Part shown: in pieces, positions 1 through 9,167 of the stretch
Position numbering within the stretch: position 1 is the stretch's first letter
Layout of the letters: each line of letters begins with the position of its first letter
Source: CAVQJU01 sp963712905
Lineage (GTDB): Bacteria > Acidobacteriota > Vicinamibacteria > Vicinamibacterales > CAVVIG01
NCBI GenBank assembly: GCA_963712905.1
Contig: CAVQJU010000013.1
Coordinates: 243,657 to 307,656, forward strand
DNA length: 64,000 bases
Direction: 5' to 3'
Position numbers and translations under genes: made by a program
Notes under the pieces: model-generated
Told to the model about the DNA's origin: nothing
The model's input: only the letters and a program-made list of their open reading frames with translations
Database searches by the model: none

Positions 1-276
1 CGCCGCGCGCAGCTCGTCGGCGCTTGCTTTCGCCACATCCGCCGGAATGGGCCGTGGTCCCTCTGACTGAACTTCGACGCGGCTGTAGTGCCTCGCCGTG
101 ATGACGGTGAGGTTCGGCCGGGGTTCCGGGATCGTGATCGTGCGGGCTTGAGGCCCGCTGAATACGACTTCCACCGCTTGCCAGGCACCTTGAAGGACTC
201 CTCGATTCGACTGGCCCGCGACAGCGGTGGCGTTGAGCAGCGCCACGCCGAACAGCACGACAAGTAGCTTTCCCAC
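1..276 (-). CDS. Secreted hypothetical protein, N-terminal part (cut by window edge)
   Basis: The reading frame is open from a GTG at 276 to the left edge, giving the first 92 codons. The start is preceded by a strong GGAGGTG ribosome site at 281-287. The first ~21 residues form a typical signal peptide ending near VAGQ. The exported part begins with a stretch reminiscent of lipocalin-like domains (GVLQGAWQAVE), found in many secreted acidobacterial proteins, but the fragment is too short to assign a family. The neighbour at 473 is divergently transcribed. Sure that it is a coding start with export signal; function unknown. Confidence 0.6.
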   Translation of the reverse strand, partial: MGKLLVVLFGVALLNATAVAGQSNRGVLQGAWQAVEVVFSGPQARTITIPEPRPNLTVITARHYSRVEVQSEGPRPIPADVAKASADELRAA

Positions 277-472
277 GTTGCACCTCCTCGAGAACGCCCT
301 GTATTGAGCGTAGGCTCAGTCTGCGGCGTGGTCATCAGCTGCTCAAGCGCAACGACACGCCACGCGAGCCGTGGCGTCTTTTGGCGTCTCGTTTCGCTTG
401 AGCGCGCGGTGGCTGCACCGCACACTGCGGGTGCCGGGCACGAACGTGCCACAGGCTGCAAGGAGGCATCCC

Positions 473-940
473 ATGGACAGAACGCTTGTTGCCGACGACA
501 TGCGGGCGGTGGGCGGAGAACGTGAATTCGAATTCGGCCGCGTCGCACAGGGGGCGCTGATCGCGGCGGGCATCGCGGCTTGCCTGAACCTCGTGGTGTA
601 CTTCGTCGCGCGCGCGGCCGGCGTCACGTTTACGGGGCGGTTCTATCCGACTGCGCCGCAGACGGTGGTTGCCCTGAAGGATGTTCTGGGGGCCTCGACC
701 GTCTGGGTCGTGCCTGCGGCCGCCGGTCTCCTCCTGTTGAATAGATTCATGGAGCGGCCGGCGAAAGCCTTCGTGATCGCTGCGGCCACGTTCGGGCTCC
801 TGTCCGTCGCAGGTCCGCTCACGTTCCCTGAGGCGTCAATGGGCACGAAGCTCGCGCTGGCCGTCATGCACCTCGTCCTCACGGCGGCGATCGTCGGAGC
901 GATCGCCATTCGGGGGCGCACGCCGCGCCCCCGTCCGTGA
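473..940 (+). CDS. Small integral membrane protein, four predicted TM segments
   Basis: A 155-residue protein. The ATG at 473 is chosen because an AGGAGG ribosome site lies just upstream at 461-466; an upstream ATG at 371 would add a poorly hydrophobic extension lacking such a site. After a polar N-terminus (~1-25) come four hydrophobic segments at roughly 28-47, 66-86, 98-116 and 123-145, and an Arg/Pro-rich tail. The topology and size resemble small DUF6069-like membrane proteins, but this is a loose resemblance. It stands alone between two unrelated genes. No function is proposed. Confidence 0.7.
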   Translation: MDRTLVADDMRAVGGEREFEFGRVAQGALIAAGIAACLNLVVYFVARAAGVTFTGRFYPTAPQTVVALKDVLGASTVWVVPAAAGLLLLNRFMERPAKAFVIAAATFGLLSVAGPLTFPEASMGTKLALAVMHLVLTAAIVGAIAIRGRTPRPRP

Positions 941-1013
941 CGACGCGCAAGGTTGACGCGGCGACGCATCGGGGCCCTGGTTTGACGCGTGTCTGCGCTA
1001 TCCTGTCGGCTTC

Positions 1014-2969
1014 ATGGCCGACAAGCCGGCCGCGCCACACGGCCACAACCCGGTGCATTCCCCCGAGGGACGGCTGGACTCCTGGAAAGAGGTCGCCGCG
1101 TACCTGGGTCGAGGCATCCGCACCGTCCAGCGTTGGGAGCGTGAGGAGGGGCTGCCCGTGCATCGCCTCGCCCACGAGAAGCGCGGCAGTATCTACGCGC
1201 GAAAAGAGGAGCTGGCGGCCTGGTGGGAAAGCCGGCGGCTCACGCTCGCGGCCCCTCCCGCGTCCGCCGCGGCCGGTACTCCGGCTGGACACCATCGCGA
1301 ACGATTGACGTGGACGTCGGCCCTGACCCGCTCGCCGGCGCTGTCGTCAAATGCACGCTTGATCGCGTATGTGTCGGATGCCGGGCAGGACGGTGCGACG
1401 CCGCAGATCTGGATTCAGCAGATTGGCGGTACCGCGTTGCCGCTGACCAACGGTGAGCGCGAGTACTCGCATCTCTCGTTTTCACCGGACGACACTCGAA
1501 TCGTCTTTACCGCCGCCGACGATTCGGGGCCGAACGTGTACGAGGTCCCGACGCTCGGGGGTGAACCACGTCTCCTGCAGCGAGGCGCGAGCCGCGGCTC
1601 GATTTCTCCTGACGGTCTCTGGCTCGCGTGCGTACCGGACGACGCTGTCGGCATCCGCGTTGCTGCCCGCGGCGGCACGGGTGTACGAACCGTCGCGTCC
1701 GCAATGGTCGATGTGGCCTGCCTGACGTGGCTGCCGGACAGCCGATCCGTGGTCGTTCATGCCCGTCCGGACCCGGCGCTCGAGCCGGATTGGTGGATCG
1801 TGCCGATAGATGGAGGCTCGCCGACCAACACGGGCGTGGTCCAGCGTTTCCGCGAGGCTCAATTGTTTACCGTGCCCACGGGGGTGGCGTGGGTGGACGA
1901 CTCGCTGGTGTTCTCGGCGGCCGGGGCCCCGGGGGTCAATCTTTACCGGCAGCGACTCGCGCCGCCGACGTTCCAGCCGGCGGGCGCGCCGGAGCGGCTG
2001 ACTGCGGGGAGCGATTCGGACTGGTTTCCAACGGCCGCCGCCGGACGCCTGGCGTTCTTCAGCAGTCGCGCGGATGCCAATCTCTGGTCGATAGACCTGG
2101 ATGGGGCGAGTGGCGTCGCGCGCGGCCCGCTGCGCCGGATGACGCGAGGTCCATCTCCTCTCGGCTATCTGACCGTCACGAACGACTTCCGGACGCTCGC
2201 CTATTTTTCGTTTCGGCTCGGAGACGGCGATGTCTTCCTTCGAGACCTCCGAACAGGTGCCGAGAAGCCGCTCGCCGACGGACCGCCCGGCTCGAAGGGC
2301 TATCCGGCGATCTCGCCAGGCGGACACCTGCTGGCGTACGGCACGAGAATGCCTGGCGGGCGGGCGTTGCGGCCTATCTTCATCGCCACCCTGGCCGACG
2401 GGACATGGCGAACGCTGGGTGAGGATTGCGGCGGCCGTCCACGCGAATGGGTCGACGAACGCCGGCTCGTCATCGAACGCTTCGCGCGCCTGAATTCGAT
2501 TGCGCTCATCGATACGGAGACCGGCGATCAGCGCGAGCTGCTGAACAGCGCCGAACGGTCGATCACCAATCCGCGGTTGTCACCGGATCGACGATGGATT
2601 GCGTTCGACGCATCCCGTCCGGGCGAACAGCCCAATGTGTGTGTGGCGCCGTTCCGGGAACGGTCGACTCCGGAATCCGAGTGGGCGGTGGTGGCTCGCG
2701 CCGCAAGCCACCCGTTCTGGTCTGTGGACGGGCAGTTGCTGTTTTACACGCCCACGGGCACGAACCCGCTGGTTCGCTCCGTGGTTCGTGCGCGGCATTT
2801 CGCTGCCGCATCGGGACTGCCGGAAGGCGAACCGATCGCGGTGTACGCCTCAACGGAAATGCTGATGCCCGCCTACCTTCCGGGCACCGCGCCGATCGCC
2901 ACGCCCGACCAGATCATCCTCGTCCTTGGCGACTTCAGGGGCGATGTCTGGCTGATGGACCTGGAGTGA
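1014..2969 (+). CDS. HTH (excisionase/MerR-like) DNA-binding domain fused to a TolB-type beta-propeller
   Basis: 651 residues. The N-terminus (about 20-80) is a helix-turn-helix of the excisionase/helix_turn_helix_17 type, with the motif WKEVAAYLGRGIRTVQRW and then WEREEGLPVHR, a signature seen in many Acidobacteriota regulators. From ~100 to the end it is a chain of WD40/TolB-like blades with repeated S-P-D-G/D and D-R-W-I-A-F-D elements (for example FSPDDTRIVF, LSPDRRWIAF). No signal peptide or membrane segment is obvious, so it is presumably cytoplasmic, and the propeller probably senses a partner or ligand. It ends in WLMDLE. The fusion is clear; its target genes are unknown. Confidence 0.8.
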   Translation: MADKPAAPHGHNPVHSPEGRLDSWKEVAAYLGRGIRTVQRWEREEGLPVHRLAHEKRGSIYARKEELAAWWESRRLTLAAPPASAAAGTPAGHHRERLTWTSALTRSPALSSNARLIAYVSDAGQDGATPQIWIQQIGGTALPLTNGEREYSHLSFSPDDTRIVFTAADDSGPNVYEVPTLGGEPRLLQRGASRGSISPDGLWLACVPDDAVGIRVAARGGTGVRTVASAMVDVACLTWLPDSRSVVVHARPDPALEPDWWIVPIDGGSPTNTGVVQRFREAQLFTVPTGVAWVDDSLVFSAAGAPGVNLYRQRLAPPTFQPAGAPERLTAGSDSDWFPTAAAGRLAFFSSRADANLWSIDLDGASGVARGPLRRMTRGPSPLGYLTVTNDFRTLAYFSFRLGDGDVFLRDLRTGAEKPLADGPPGSKGYPAISPGGHLLAYGTRMPGGRALRPIFIATLADGTWRTLGEDCGGRPREWVDERRLVIERFARLNSIALIDTETGDQRELLNSAERSITNPRLSPDRRWIAFDASRPGEQPNVCVAPFRERSTPESEWAVVARAASHPFWSVDGQLLFYTPTGTNPLVRSVVRARHFAAASGLPEGEPIAVYASTEMLMPAYLPGTAPIATPDQIILVLGDFRGDVWLMDLE

Positions 2970-3053
2970 CGAGCCATTTCGCTTGCCGGAAACTGAGATT
3001 GCAATGTCCTGACAACTAGGCTACCTTGCAGCCGTTTGGCCGTGGAGGATGAC

Positions 3054-4043
3054 ATGACACGCAAATGCCTGCTCGCCCTCGGGTTCGCGTTGCTGGCGTC
3101 GGCCACACTGGCGCCGCCCCCGGCGGCGGCCCAGGGCAAAGCGTACACGCCGCCGCGGACCGCCGATGGAAAGCCGAGCCTGGCCGGCATCTACTCGTTC
3201 AGCACGATCACGCCTCTCCAGCGTCCTGAGACGCTCAGCGGAAAGGCCACGCTCTCAGACGAGGAGGCGGCGGAGTTCGAGCAGTCCGAGAACAAGCGGC
3301 TCAATCGCGACCTGTTCGATCCGATCAAAGGGCAGCCGAGCGCGGGATACGCGCCGAGGGCCGAAGGCGGCGTGCTGTCGTACAACGAGTTCTGGTACGA
3401 GCGCGGCAGCAAGCTCACCGGAGACAAGCGCACATCACTCATCGTCGATCCGCCGAGCGGAACGATTCCGTTCACCGACGCCGCACGGCGCCGGAACGCG
3501 GAACGGGCGCAGCTGTCGAACTCCGGCGCCGGTGACTCGTACGAGGACCGGCCCGTCGGTGACCGCTGTCTCCAGGGCTTCAACGCCGGCCCGCCGATGA
3601 CCCCGGGCGCCTACAACAACAACGTGCAGATTGTGCAGATCCCCGGAACCGTCGTGATCGTCACTGAGATGGTGCACAACGCCCGTATCATCCCCACCGA
3701 TGGCCGGCCGCACACCACGCTGCGGCAATGGTCCGGGGACTCGCGCGGACACTGGGAAGGCGACACCCTCATCGTCGAGACCATCAATTTCCGCCGCGAG
3801 ACGAGCCTGCCGGGCTCGACCGCGGATACACGGGTGGTCGAACGCTTCACCCGAATGGACGCCAACACGCTCAAATACGAATTCACCGTCTCCGATCCGA
3901 ATTCGTACACCCGGCCATGGAGCGCCATGCTGCCCCTGGCAAAAATCCCGGGACCGATCTTCGAGTACGGCTGTCATGAGGGCAACTACGCCCTCCCGAA
4001 CATCCTCGCCGGCGCCCGGGCTCAGGAGAAGGCCAAACCGTAG
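3054..4043 (+). CDS. Secreted protein of an acidobacterial family with the GxWEGDTLxVE motif
   Basis: 329 residues beginning at the ATG at 3054, which has a GGAGGA ribosome site 5-10 bases upstream; an ATG at 3036 lacks one. Residues 1-26 are a signal peptide ending AAAQG. The mature protein has the family hallmarks HWEGDTLIVETINF, RVVERFTRMDANTLKYEFTV and a C-terminal EYGCHEGNYALPNIL. The same hallmarks (RWEGDTLVTDVVGF, HIVERYTRT, YICQENNKDLPHM) occur in the gene at 28930-29712, so the two are paralogues. The family is common in Acidobacteriota but has no assigned biochemical role that I know of. Confidence 0.75.
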   Translation: MTRKCLLALGFALLASATLAPPPAAAQGKAYTPPRTADGKPSLAGIYSFSTITPLQRPETLSGKATLSDEEAAEFEQSENKRLNRDLFDPIKGQPSAGYAPRAEGGVLSYNEFWYERGSKLTGDKRTSLIVDPPSGTIPFTDAARRRNAERAQLSNSGAGDSYEDRPVGDRCLQGFNAGPPMTPGAYNNNVQIVQIPGTVVIVTEMVHNARIIPTDGRPHTTLRQWSGDSRGHWEGDTLIVETINFRRETSLPGSTADTRVVERFTRMDANTLKYEFTVSDPNSYTRPWSAMLPLAKIPGPIFEYGCHEGNYALPNILAGARAQEKAKP

Positions 4044-4093
4044 CGTCCGCCTTCAGGCGGACGTTTCCGGCCGGCTGAAGCCGGCCGCTACGG
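4041..4093. repeat. Double-hairpin intergenic repeat, copy 1 (REP-like)
   Basis: A 53-nt element made of two adjacent palindromes: GTCCGCC-TTCA-GGCGGAC followed by GGCCGGC-TGAA-GCCGGCC, bounded by TAGCG and CGCTA. A near-identical 54-nt copy lies at 59760-59813. Here its left end supplies the TAG stop of the plus-strand gene ending at 4043, and its right end supplies the TAG of the minus-strand gene ending at 4088. It could fold as two back-to-back hairpins in either RNA and so may act as a bidirectional terminator between convergent genes. Confidence 0.85.
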
Positions 4094-5866
4094 TCGTTGC
4101 AACTGCGAACGGGCGGCCGCCGATCCTGACAGCGCTTCGGCGTTCTGCGGCTGGATGGCGAGCGCCCGCTCGTAGGCCTTCAATGCGTCAGCCGGGCGCG
4201 ATTCCTGGAGCAGCAGTTTTCCGAACACGAGGTAGGCCGTCGGGTCGCCGGGGTGAAGCCCGGCGGCCGCATCCAGCTGGTCGAACGCGCGTTGGTTGTC
4301 GCCGGCATCGGCCAGCGCCAGCGCGAAGTTGAGGCGGAGGTCCGCGTTGTCAGGCCATCCCGACACGGCGGTCTGGTAGTGCGCGACCGCCTCTTGGGGC
4401 CGGTCCTTTTGGACCAGGAGGATGCCCATGCCGAAATGAGCGGCGGGCGAGTCTGGTGATTCGCGCAACGCCTTCTCGTAAAAGGCAGCCGCCTCGTCGC
4501 GCTTCGCAGGATCCAGAACAAGCGCGTTGCCGATGTTGACGTAGTGAGCCACGCGATCGACCCGGGCGCTCGCGAGCGGCAGATACGCCAGGCCTCCCGC
4601 GAGAACAAGGGCGGCGAACGCCCAGCGCCGCATCGGGCGCGCCGCCGGCTCGCGCCAGACGCCAATTCCGCCAGCGGCGAACAGGAGCAACACCGGCACG
4701 AGCGGGAACCGGTACCTCGCAAATACGTAGAAGACGACGATGCTGAGCGTGTAGGTGAGGGCGATGGCGTACAGGAACCACAACCGGCGCCACGCGTCGA
4801 CGGTCATGCAGACGCCGAACGCCCCGAGGCAGAGCACCACGCCGAAACCGAAGGGCGCGAGCGCTCGCAGGACTGACGACCATTCCGCGTAGACATCCTG
4901 CGATTCGGTATCAGAGATCTCGACGGCGTTGAAGGTCAGCGCGAGCTTCCGCCCGAGCTGGCCGATCCACGCGCCGGGCTGAACGCGAATGAACTCGATC
5001 GCACGCCGGGTCCAGAAGGCGGACACCTCGCTCGGGCCCAGCGCGCGGCCCGACGCCTCTGCGGCCAATCGAGCCGCATCGTCCCGCTCGTCGGCCGCGC
5101 TGCCGTGCCCGGGCACGAGCGGTTCGTAAAAGCCCCGCGCGCCGGCGTGGTTGCCGATGTAGAAGTTCGGCCCGAACTGCGACGTCGTGAGGTGGAATTC
5201 GCCGCCGAACGCCTGGTTGCGCACGCCGGCCGGCAGCAGGACGAGCGCGCACCCGCCGATAAACCCTGCGGCCGCCTGCCAGCGCAGACGTTCGCCAACC
5301 GCGAACCACAACAGAACCGGTACACCGAGCAGGAGTGCGTTCTCACGGGCGAGCGACAGGAGGCCCAGCACGATACCGGCCAGCAATTCCCGGAACCGCA
5401 GATGGCGGACGGACAGCACGTAGAGCAGCACGATCGTCAGGAAGGTGACGAGCACGGATTTATCGAGCAGGCCGTCGAGAAAGATCGCAGGAGGATAGAC
5501 GGCGAGCAGCACGCCGGCGATCGCTCCGTACTCGCCGAACAGCGCCATGCCCGCCGCTGCGAGCAGCATGCACGACCCGGCGCCGATGATCGCCTGGATG
5601 AAGCGAAGCATCGCCGCGTTGTCGCCGAACGCCTTGTAGATGACACCAAGGAAATACGGGTAGAGCGGCGCCTGGTAGAAGACGCCTACCCCTCGGCCGA
5701 GCCAGTCGCCGCTGGCGATCTGGAGCGCCCACTGATGGTAGGCGGCGGCATCACCAAGCCGGAGAGCGTAGAACGGCGCGTAGGAGATCTGCTTGATGTA
5801 AACGAGACGAACGACAAGCGCGAGCAGCGCGACCGCCAGCAGCAGGTTCCAGCGGATGTGCCGCAC
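4088..5866 (-). CDS. Polytopic membrane glycosyltransferase (GT83/ArnT-PMT-like) with C-terminal TPR repeats
   Basis: 592 residues if translation starts at the GTG at 5866, directly before the first TM segment (HIRWNLLLAVALL); an upstream ATG at 5944 would overlap the carbonic anhydrase gene by 47 bases. The N-terminal ~400 residues hold about ten TM helices with the early loop LRLGDAAAYHQWA followed by YQAPLYPYFLG, the layout of lipid-linked-sugar-dependent glycosyltransferases of the PMT/ArnT (GT-C) superfamily, where an acidic loop residue is catalytic. The last ~150 residues contain three to four TPRs (such as AHFGMGILLVQKDRPQEAVA). Acceptor and donor cannot be read from sequence. Confidence 0.75.
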   Translation of the reverse strand: MRHIRWNLLLAVALLALVVRLVYIKQISYAPFYALRLGDAAAYHQWALQIASGDWLGRGVGVFYQAPLYPYFLGVIYKAFGDNAAMLRFIQAIIGAGSCMLLAAAGMALFGEYGAIAGVLLAVYPPAIFLDGLLDKSVLVTFLTIVLLYVLSVRHLRFRELLAGIVLGLLSLARENALLLGVPVLLWFAVGERLRWQAAAGFIGGCALVLLPAGVRNQAFGGEFHLTTSQFGPNFYIGNHAGARGFYEPLVPGHGSAADERDDAARLAAEASGRALGPSEVSAFWTRRAIEFIRVQPGAWIGQLGRKLALTFNAVEISDTESQDVYAEWSSVLRALAPFGFGVVLCLGAFGVCMTVDAWRRLWFLYAIALTYTLSIVVFYVFARYRFPLVPVLLLFAAGGIGVWREPAARPMRRWAFAALVLAGGLAYLPLASARVDRVAHYVNIGNALVLDPAKRDEAAAFYEKALRESPDSPAAHFGMGILLVQKDRPQEAVAHYQTAVSGWPDNADLRLNFALALADAGDNQRAFDQLDAAAGLHPGDPTAYLVFGKLLLQESRPADALKAYERALAIQPQNAEALSGSAAARSQLQRP

Positions 5867-5897
5867 GCACGATAGCCTAGCAGCAGTGAGGCTGCGA

Positions 5898-6497
5898 CTA
5901 CTCCAGGAACCGCACGCTCCCGCTCTCGAGGTGGTAGACAGCACCCACCAGCTTCATCGTGCCCTCAGCCGAGCGAGCTTTGCCTTCGGGCGTTTCAAGA
6001 AGCTGGTGCATCGACCAGCGCACGTTGGCCTCCACGGCCGCGCGCATCTCCATATCCGGGGCGAGACCGGGGGGAAGGTCGCGCAGGCCCGGCAGGATGT
6101 TCTCGAGCAGCAGCGCGATCCGGGCAGGTTCCCTGGCGCCCTTCCTGGCGGCAAGCGCCGCGCCGACGGCGCCGCAACCCTCGTGGCCGAGCACGACGAA
6201 CAGCGGCGTGCTCAGGTGCACAGCCGCGTACTGCAGCGTCCCCATGACCTCGGGCGAGATGACGTTGCCCGCGACCCGGACGATGAACAGTTCGCCGAAG
6301 CCGGCGTCGAAGATCAGTTCGGGCGGCACTCGCGAATCGCTGCATCCGACGATGGTCGCGTACGGACGCTGGCCCCTGGCCAGGTCGGCGAGGACCTCCT
6401 TCTGGACGGTCGGGAAGCGCGCTTCGCCGCGGACGAAACGGTCGTTGCCGGCGACCAGGCGCGCGAGCGCCTCGTCAGCCGTGTAGCTATTTTCCAT
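5898..6497 (-). CDS. Beta-class carbonic anhydrase
   Basis: 199 residues; interconverts CO2 and bicarbonate with a Zn ion, probably in the cytoplasm. The diagnostic zinc-binding motifs are present: Cys52-x-Asp54-x-Arg56 in GCSDSRVPPE and His105-x-x-Cys108 in LGHEGCGA. Length matches the family. The ATG at 6497 (MENSYTADEAL) is chosen over one at 6578 because the family begins about there and because it overlaps the stop of the upstream PpiC gene by 11 bases, which suggests translational coupling. All catalytic residues are intact, so activity is expected. Confidence 0.92.
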   Translation of the reverse strand: MENSYTADEALARLVAGNDRFVRGEARFPTVQKEVLADLARGQRPYATIVGCSDSRVPPELIFDAGFGELFIVRVAGNVISPEVMGTLQYAAVHLSTPLFVVLGHEGCGAVGAALAARKGAREPARIALLLENILPGLRDLPPGLAPDMEMRAAVEANVRWSMHQLLETPEGKARSAEGTMKLVGAVYHLESGSVRFLE

Positions 6498-7572
6498 TCG
6501 GCGCGCTGAGAGGAAGGCCCGGAAGCTTGCCTTGCGATTCAACAATGCGGCGCGCCAGGTAGTTGTCGACCTTCGCATCGTTGCGGATCGCCGTGAGATA
6601 GGCCGCTCGCATGAGTTGTTCTTTCCGTGCGCGAAGCGTCTGGGTGATTTGCTCGCGCACTTCCGGCATCGACGGATCGCGCTGCCCGGCCTGCTCGTGC
6701 GCGAGGACCGCCACGATGGTGTGAGCCCCGCCGGCGCTCACGACGCTGACGGATCCGGGCGCCTTGTTCAGCACCGCATCGCGCAGCGCCGGGGGCGCTG
6801 TCTTGAGCCTGCTCAGCGGCACGAGCCCGAGGTCGCCGCCACGCGCCGCCGATTGCGCATCCTCGGAATAGTCCGCCGCGAGCTCCTGGAAGGCCGCGCC
6901 GGCCTTCAGTCGGTCCATCAGCATCTGGGCCTTCGCGGCCGCCGCCTGTGGCGTGGCCGCATCGTCTCCGCTGCGGTTGGAGGGCTGTGCTTCGCGCACC
7001 GGCGTGACGACGATCTGCGCGATGTGGTACGACTCTTCCGCCACGTTGAACTGCGGGCGGTTGGCGTTGAAGAAGGCTGTGATTTCCGCATCCGTCACAG
7101 CGACCTTCGACCCCACTTCCTGGACGACCACCTTGCGCGTCAGCAGTTCGCGGCGGAGTCCGTCCCGCAGCTCCACCGGCGTCAGGCCGCGCTTCGTCAG
7201 TTCCTGCTGAAAGGCCTCGTCGGGGATGTTCTTCTTCGCGTCGGCGTAGGCGGCGTCCAGATCGCTCGCGGCCACGTCGAGTTTCAGCTGCGTGGCCTTC
7301 GCCAGCAGGATGTCCTGCGTGACGAGATCGTTGAGCAGGTTCAGCTTGGCGGTCAGCGCCTCTTCGTCCGACAGCGTCTGCGACGTGTCCTGCTGCCGGC
7401 GGTAGGCCTTCTCGACATCCTGCCTCGTGATGTTGCGGCCGTCGACGACGGCCCAGGTGTCGGCGGAGACAGGCGCCGGCGCGGTTGTCGCGGTTGATCG
7501 GCAGGCTGCGGTCAGGCTTGTCGCGACGAGCGAGCACGCCACCGCGACGGCGTAGCGATTTCGGTTAGGCAT
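6487..7572 (-). CDS. SurA/PpiC-type peptidyl-prolyl isomerase lipoprotein
   Basis: 361 residues. The N-terminus is a lipoprotein signal with lipobox LTAAC (Cys24). Residues ~45-190 form a SurA_N-like helical chaperone region, and ~180-300 a parvulin PpiC domain (EESYHIAQIVV, then FQELAADYSEDAQSAARGGDLG, read as two adjoining blocks). It is expected to assist folding of exported or outer membrane proteins from the periplasmic face of a membrane. Its 3' end overlaps the carbonic anhydrase start by 11 bases. The family is clear; the client proteins are unknown. Confidence 0.85.
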   Translation of the reverse strand: MPNRNRYAVAVACSLVATSLTAACRSTATTAPAPVSADTWAVVDGRNITRQDVEKAYRRQQDTSQTLSDEEALTAKLNLLNDLVTQDILLAKATQLKLDVAASDLDAAYADAKKNIPDEAFQQELTKRGLTPVELRDGLRRELLTRKVVVQEVGSKVAVTDAEITAFFNANRPQFNVAEESYHIAQIVVTPVREAQPSNRSGDDAATPQAAAAKAQMLMDRLKAGAAFQELAADYSEDAQSAARGGDLGLVPLSRLKTAPPALRDAVLNKAPGSVSVVSAGGAHTIVAVLAHEQAGQRDPSMPEVREQITQTLRARKEQLMRAAYLTAIRNDAKVDNYLARRIVESQGKLPGLPLSAPNGK

Positions 7573-7613
7573 GTCCAGAGAGCGTACTTCGTTAGTAGCT
7601 CGCTGAACAATCC

Positions 7614-9032
7614 CTATGCTCGGCTTTTCAGCCGCTGGAGCACTTCGAGCGACGCGCGTTCGGCGCCTTCCGCCTTGCCCCGCGTCGCCGCTTCGGCGCG
7701 GAACTGCGCCTTCGCCTGGTGCCAGCCGGCGTCCGACGAGAGCGTCCCGTCGGCCTCACGCCGCCGCGCCCTGACCTTGTTGCGCCAGCTTTCCGCGTGC
7801 AGCCGCCAGCTGGCCGAGCGCAGGCGCAGATACTCGTCCGCGTCCGCCACGAGCGGCCGGTGCTCGGGGGGCACGCCGCGGATGGCCATCAGGTGCGTGT
7901 CGGCGGCTTCGAGCTCCGGCACGATCGAGCGATCGATCAGTTGCGCGAGCGCGTCCGGGGTCATGCCGCCCTTGTTCACCCGCGCGAGGGCGGCCTCGTA
8001 AATGCCGGCCGTCCGACCTTCGAGCGCGATGATGCGCGAGATCTCCGGCCGGACATCCGCGATCCCGCGAAGCGGAACCGCGCAGGCGACGAGGGCGATG
8101 CACGTGACGCCCGTGGTCGCGAGAACCGGCCGCCATTCCGGTGTCTGATGGGCGATGCCGCCCGTCAGCACCAGGCCCGCGATGAGCCCGACGCCGAATC
8201 CAGCCATGTCGGCCTTGAATGCGAAGCCATCGTTCGTCCACACGGAGAGCACGAATAGAACCGTGGCCGGCACGAGCCAGAGCAACGCCGTCACTGGAAC
8301 AACGAGGATCGCGGGCGCTTCCTCCGCCGCTTCCCCGCCAGGTTCTTCCACTTGCCCGGCCTCTTCTTGTTCCTGCACGTCGTCGCGCACTTGCGGCTCG
8401 ATCACCGTCCGGCGCGCACGCAGGCTGCGAATCACGGAAGCCAGCAGCAGCCCGTAGAGGCCGAAGATTGCGCCCGACGTGCCGGTCGTGGTCCCCATCG
8501 GGTACGCGGACAGGTTGACGAGGGCGGCAAGCACGCCTGCCGCCGCGAACACGGCAGCCAGCGTGGATCGCCCGGCCAGCCGCTCAAGCAGCATCCCGAG
8601 CTGCGCGAGCACGGCGGCCTCGACGACCATCCGCAGGAATCCGGTGTGGACGAACGTCGATGTCAGCAGACGCCACCACTCGCCGTTGGTCGTCCGCGGT
8701 CCGAAGTTCGCGCCCCAGGAGACGAGCGTTGCCGGGTCTGTGAGCGCGCCTGCGCCAAACAGCATCCTTACGAAGACCATCACGCTCAGGGCGGCAAGCG
8801 CCGGCGCGACGATCGCGTACCGCGTCCGCCTGCGGAGCGCTGCGCGGAAGGGCTCGAGCCTTGCGTATTCCTCCCGTGCGATGAGCGTCATCTCGCGGAG
8901 GGCCACGAGGGCCTTCCTCAACAGCTCTTTGCGGTCCTCGCCCGTCGTCAGGCGAAACCCGATGAGGGCCACGATTACGAGGAGAAATAGCAGCGCCACG
9001 TCCACAGCATGCTCAAGACCTGTGCCAGGCAA
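7614..9032 (-). CDS. Rhomboid-family membrane protein, probably catalytically inactive
   Basis: 472 residues with a TTG start at 9032 as listed; a GTG at 9005 is an equally plausible start. The rhomboid core runs ~75-300 and keeps NGEWWRLLTSTFVHTGFL and the nucleophile motif G184-T-S186-G187. The oxyanion/active-site positions are altered: the usual H-x-x-x-N of TM2 reads R134-M-V-V-E138, and the catalytic His of TM6 (usual A-H-x-G-G) reads A274-D275-M-A-G. An acidic insert (~210-240) splits the core, and a ~150-residue charged C-terminal extension follows. Membrane location is certain; protease activity is doubtful, so it may be a rhomboid pseudoprotease. Confidence 0.75.
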   Translation of the reverse strand: MPGTGLEHAVDVALLFLLVIVALIGFRLTTGEDRKELLRKALVALREMTLIAREEYARLEPFRAALRRRTRYAIVAPALAALSVMVFVRMLFGAGALTDPATLVSWGANFGPRTTNGEWWRLLTSTFVHTGFLRMVVEAAVLAQLGMLLERLAGRSTLAAVFAAAGVLAALVNLSAYPMGTTTGTSGAIFGLYGLLLASVIRSLRARRTVIEPQVRDDVQEQEEAGQVEEPGGEAAEEAPAILVVPVTALLWLVPATVLFVLSVWTNDGFAFKADMAGFGVGLIAGLVLTGGIAHQTPEWRPVLATTGVTCIALVACAVPLRGIADVRPEISRIIALEGRTAGIYEAALARVNKGGMTPDALAQLIDRSIVPELEAADTHLMAIRGVPPEHRPLVADADEYLRLRSASWRLHAESWRNKVRARRREADGTLSSDAGWHQAKAQFRAEAATRGKAEGAERASLEVLQRLKSRA

Positions 9033-9167
9033 GGTGAGATTTCAGGCGAATTCCCTGCACTGCGCGCGGGCGGCGGACGGGACTGGTATCAAGAGTCGAA
9101 TTGAACGACGAGTTTCGTAATGCGGGGGCGAAAACCCGGATCAGCGTTGCGGCATAATGCACTTCGC

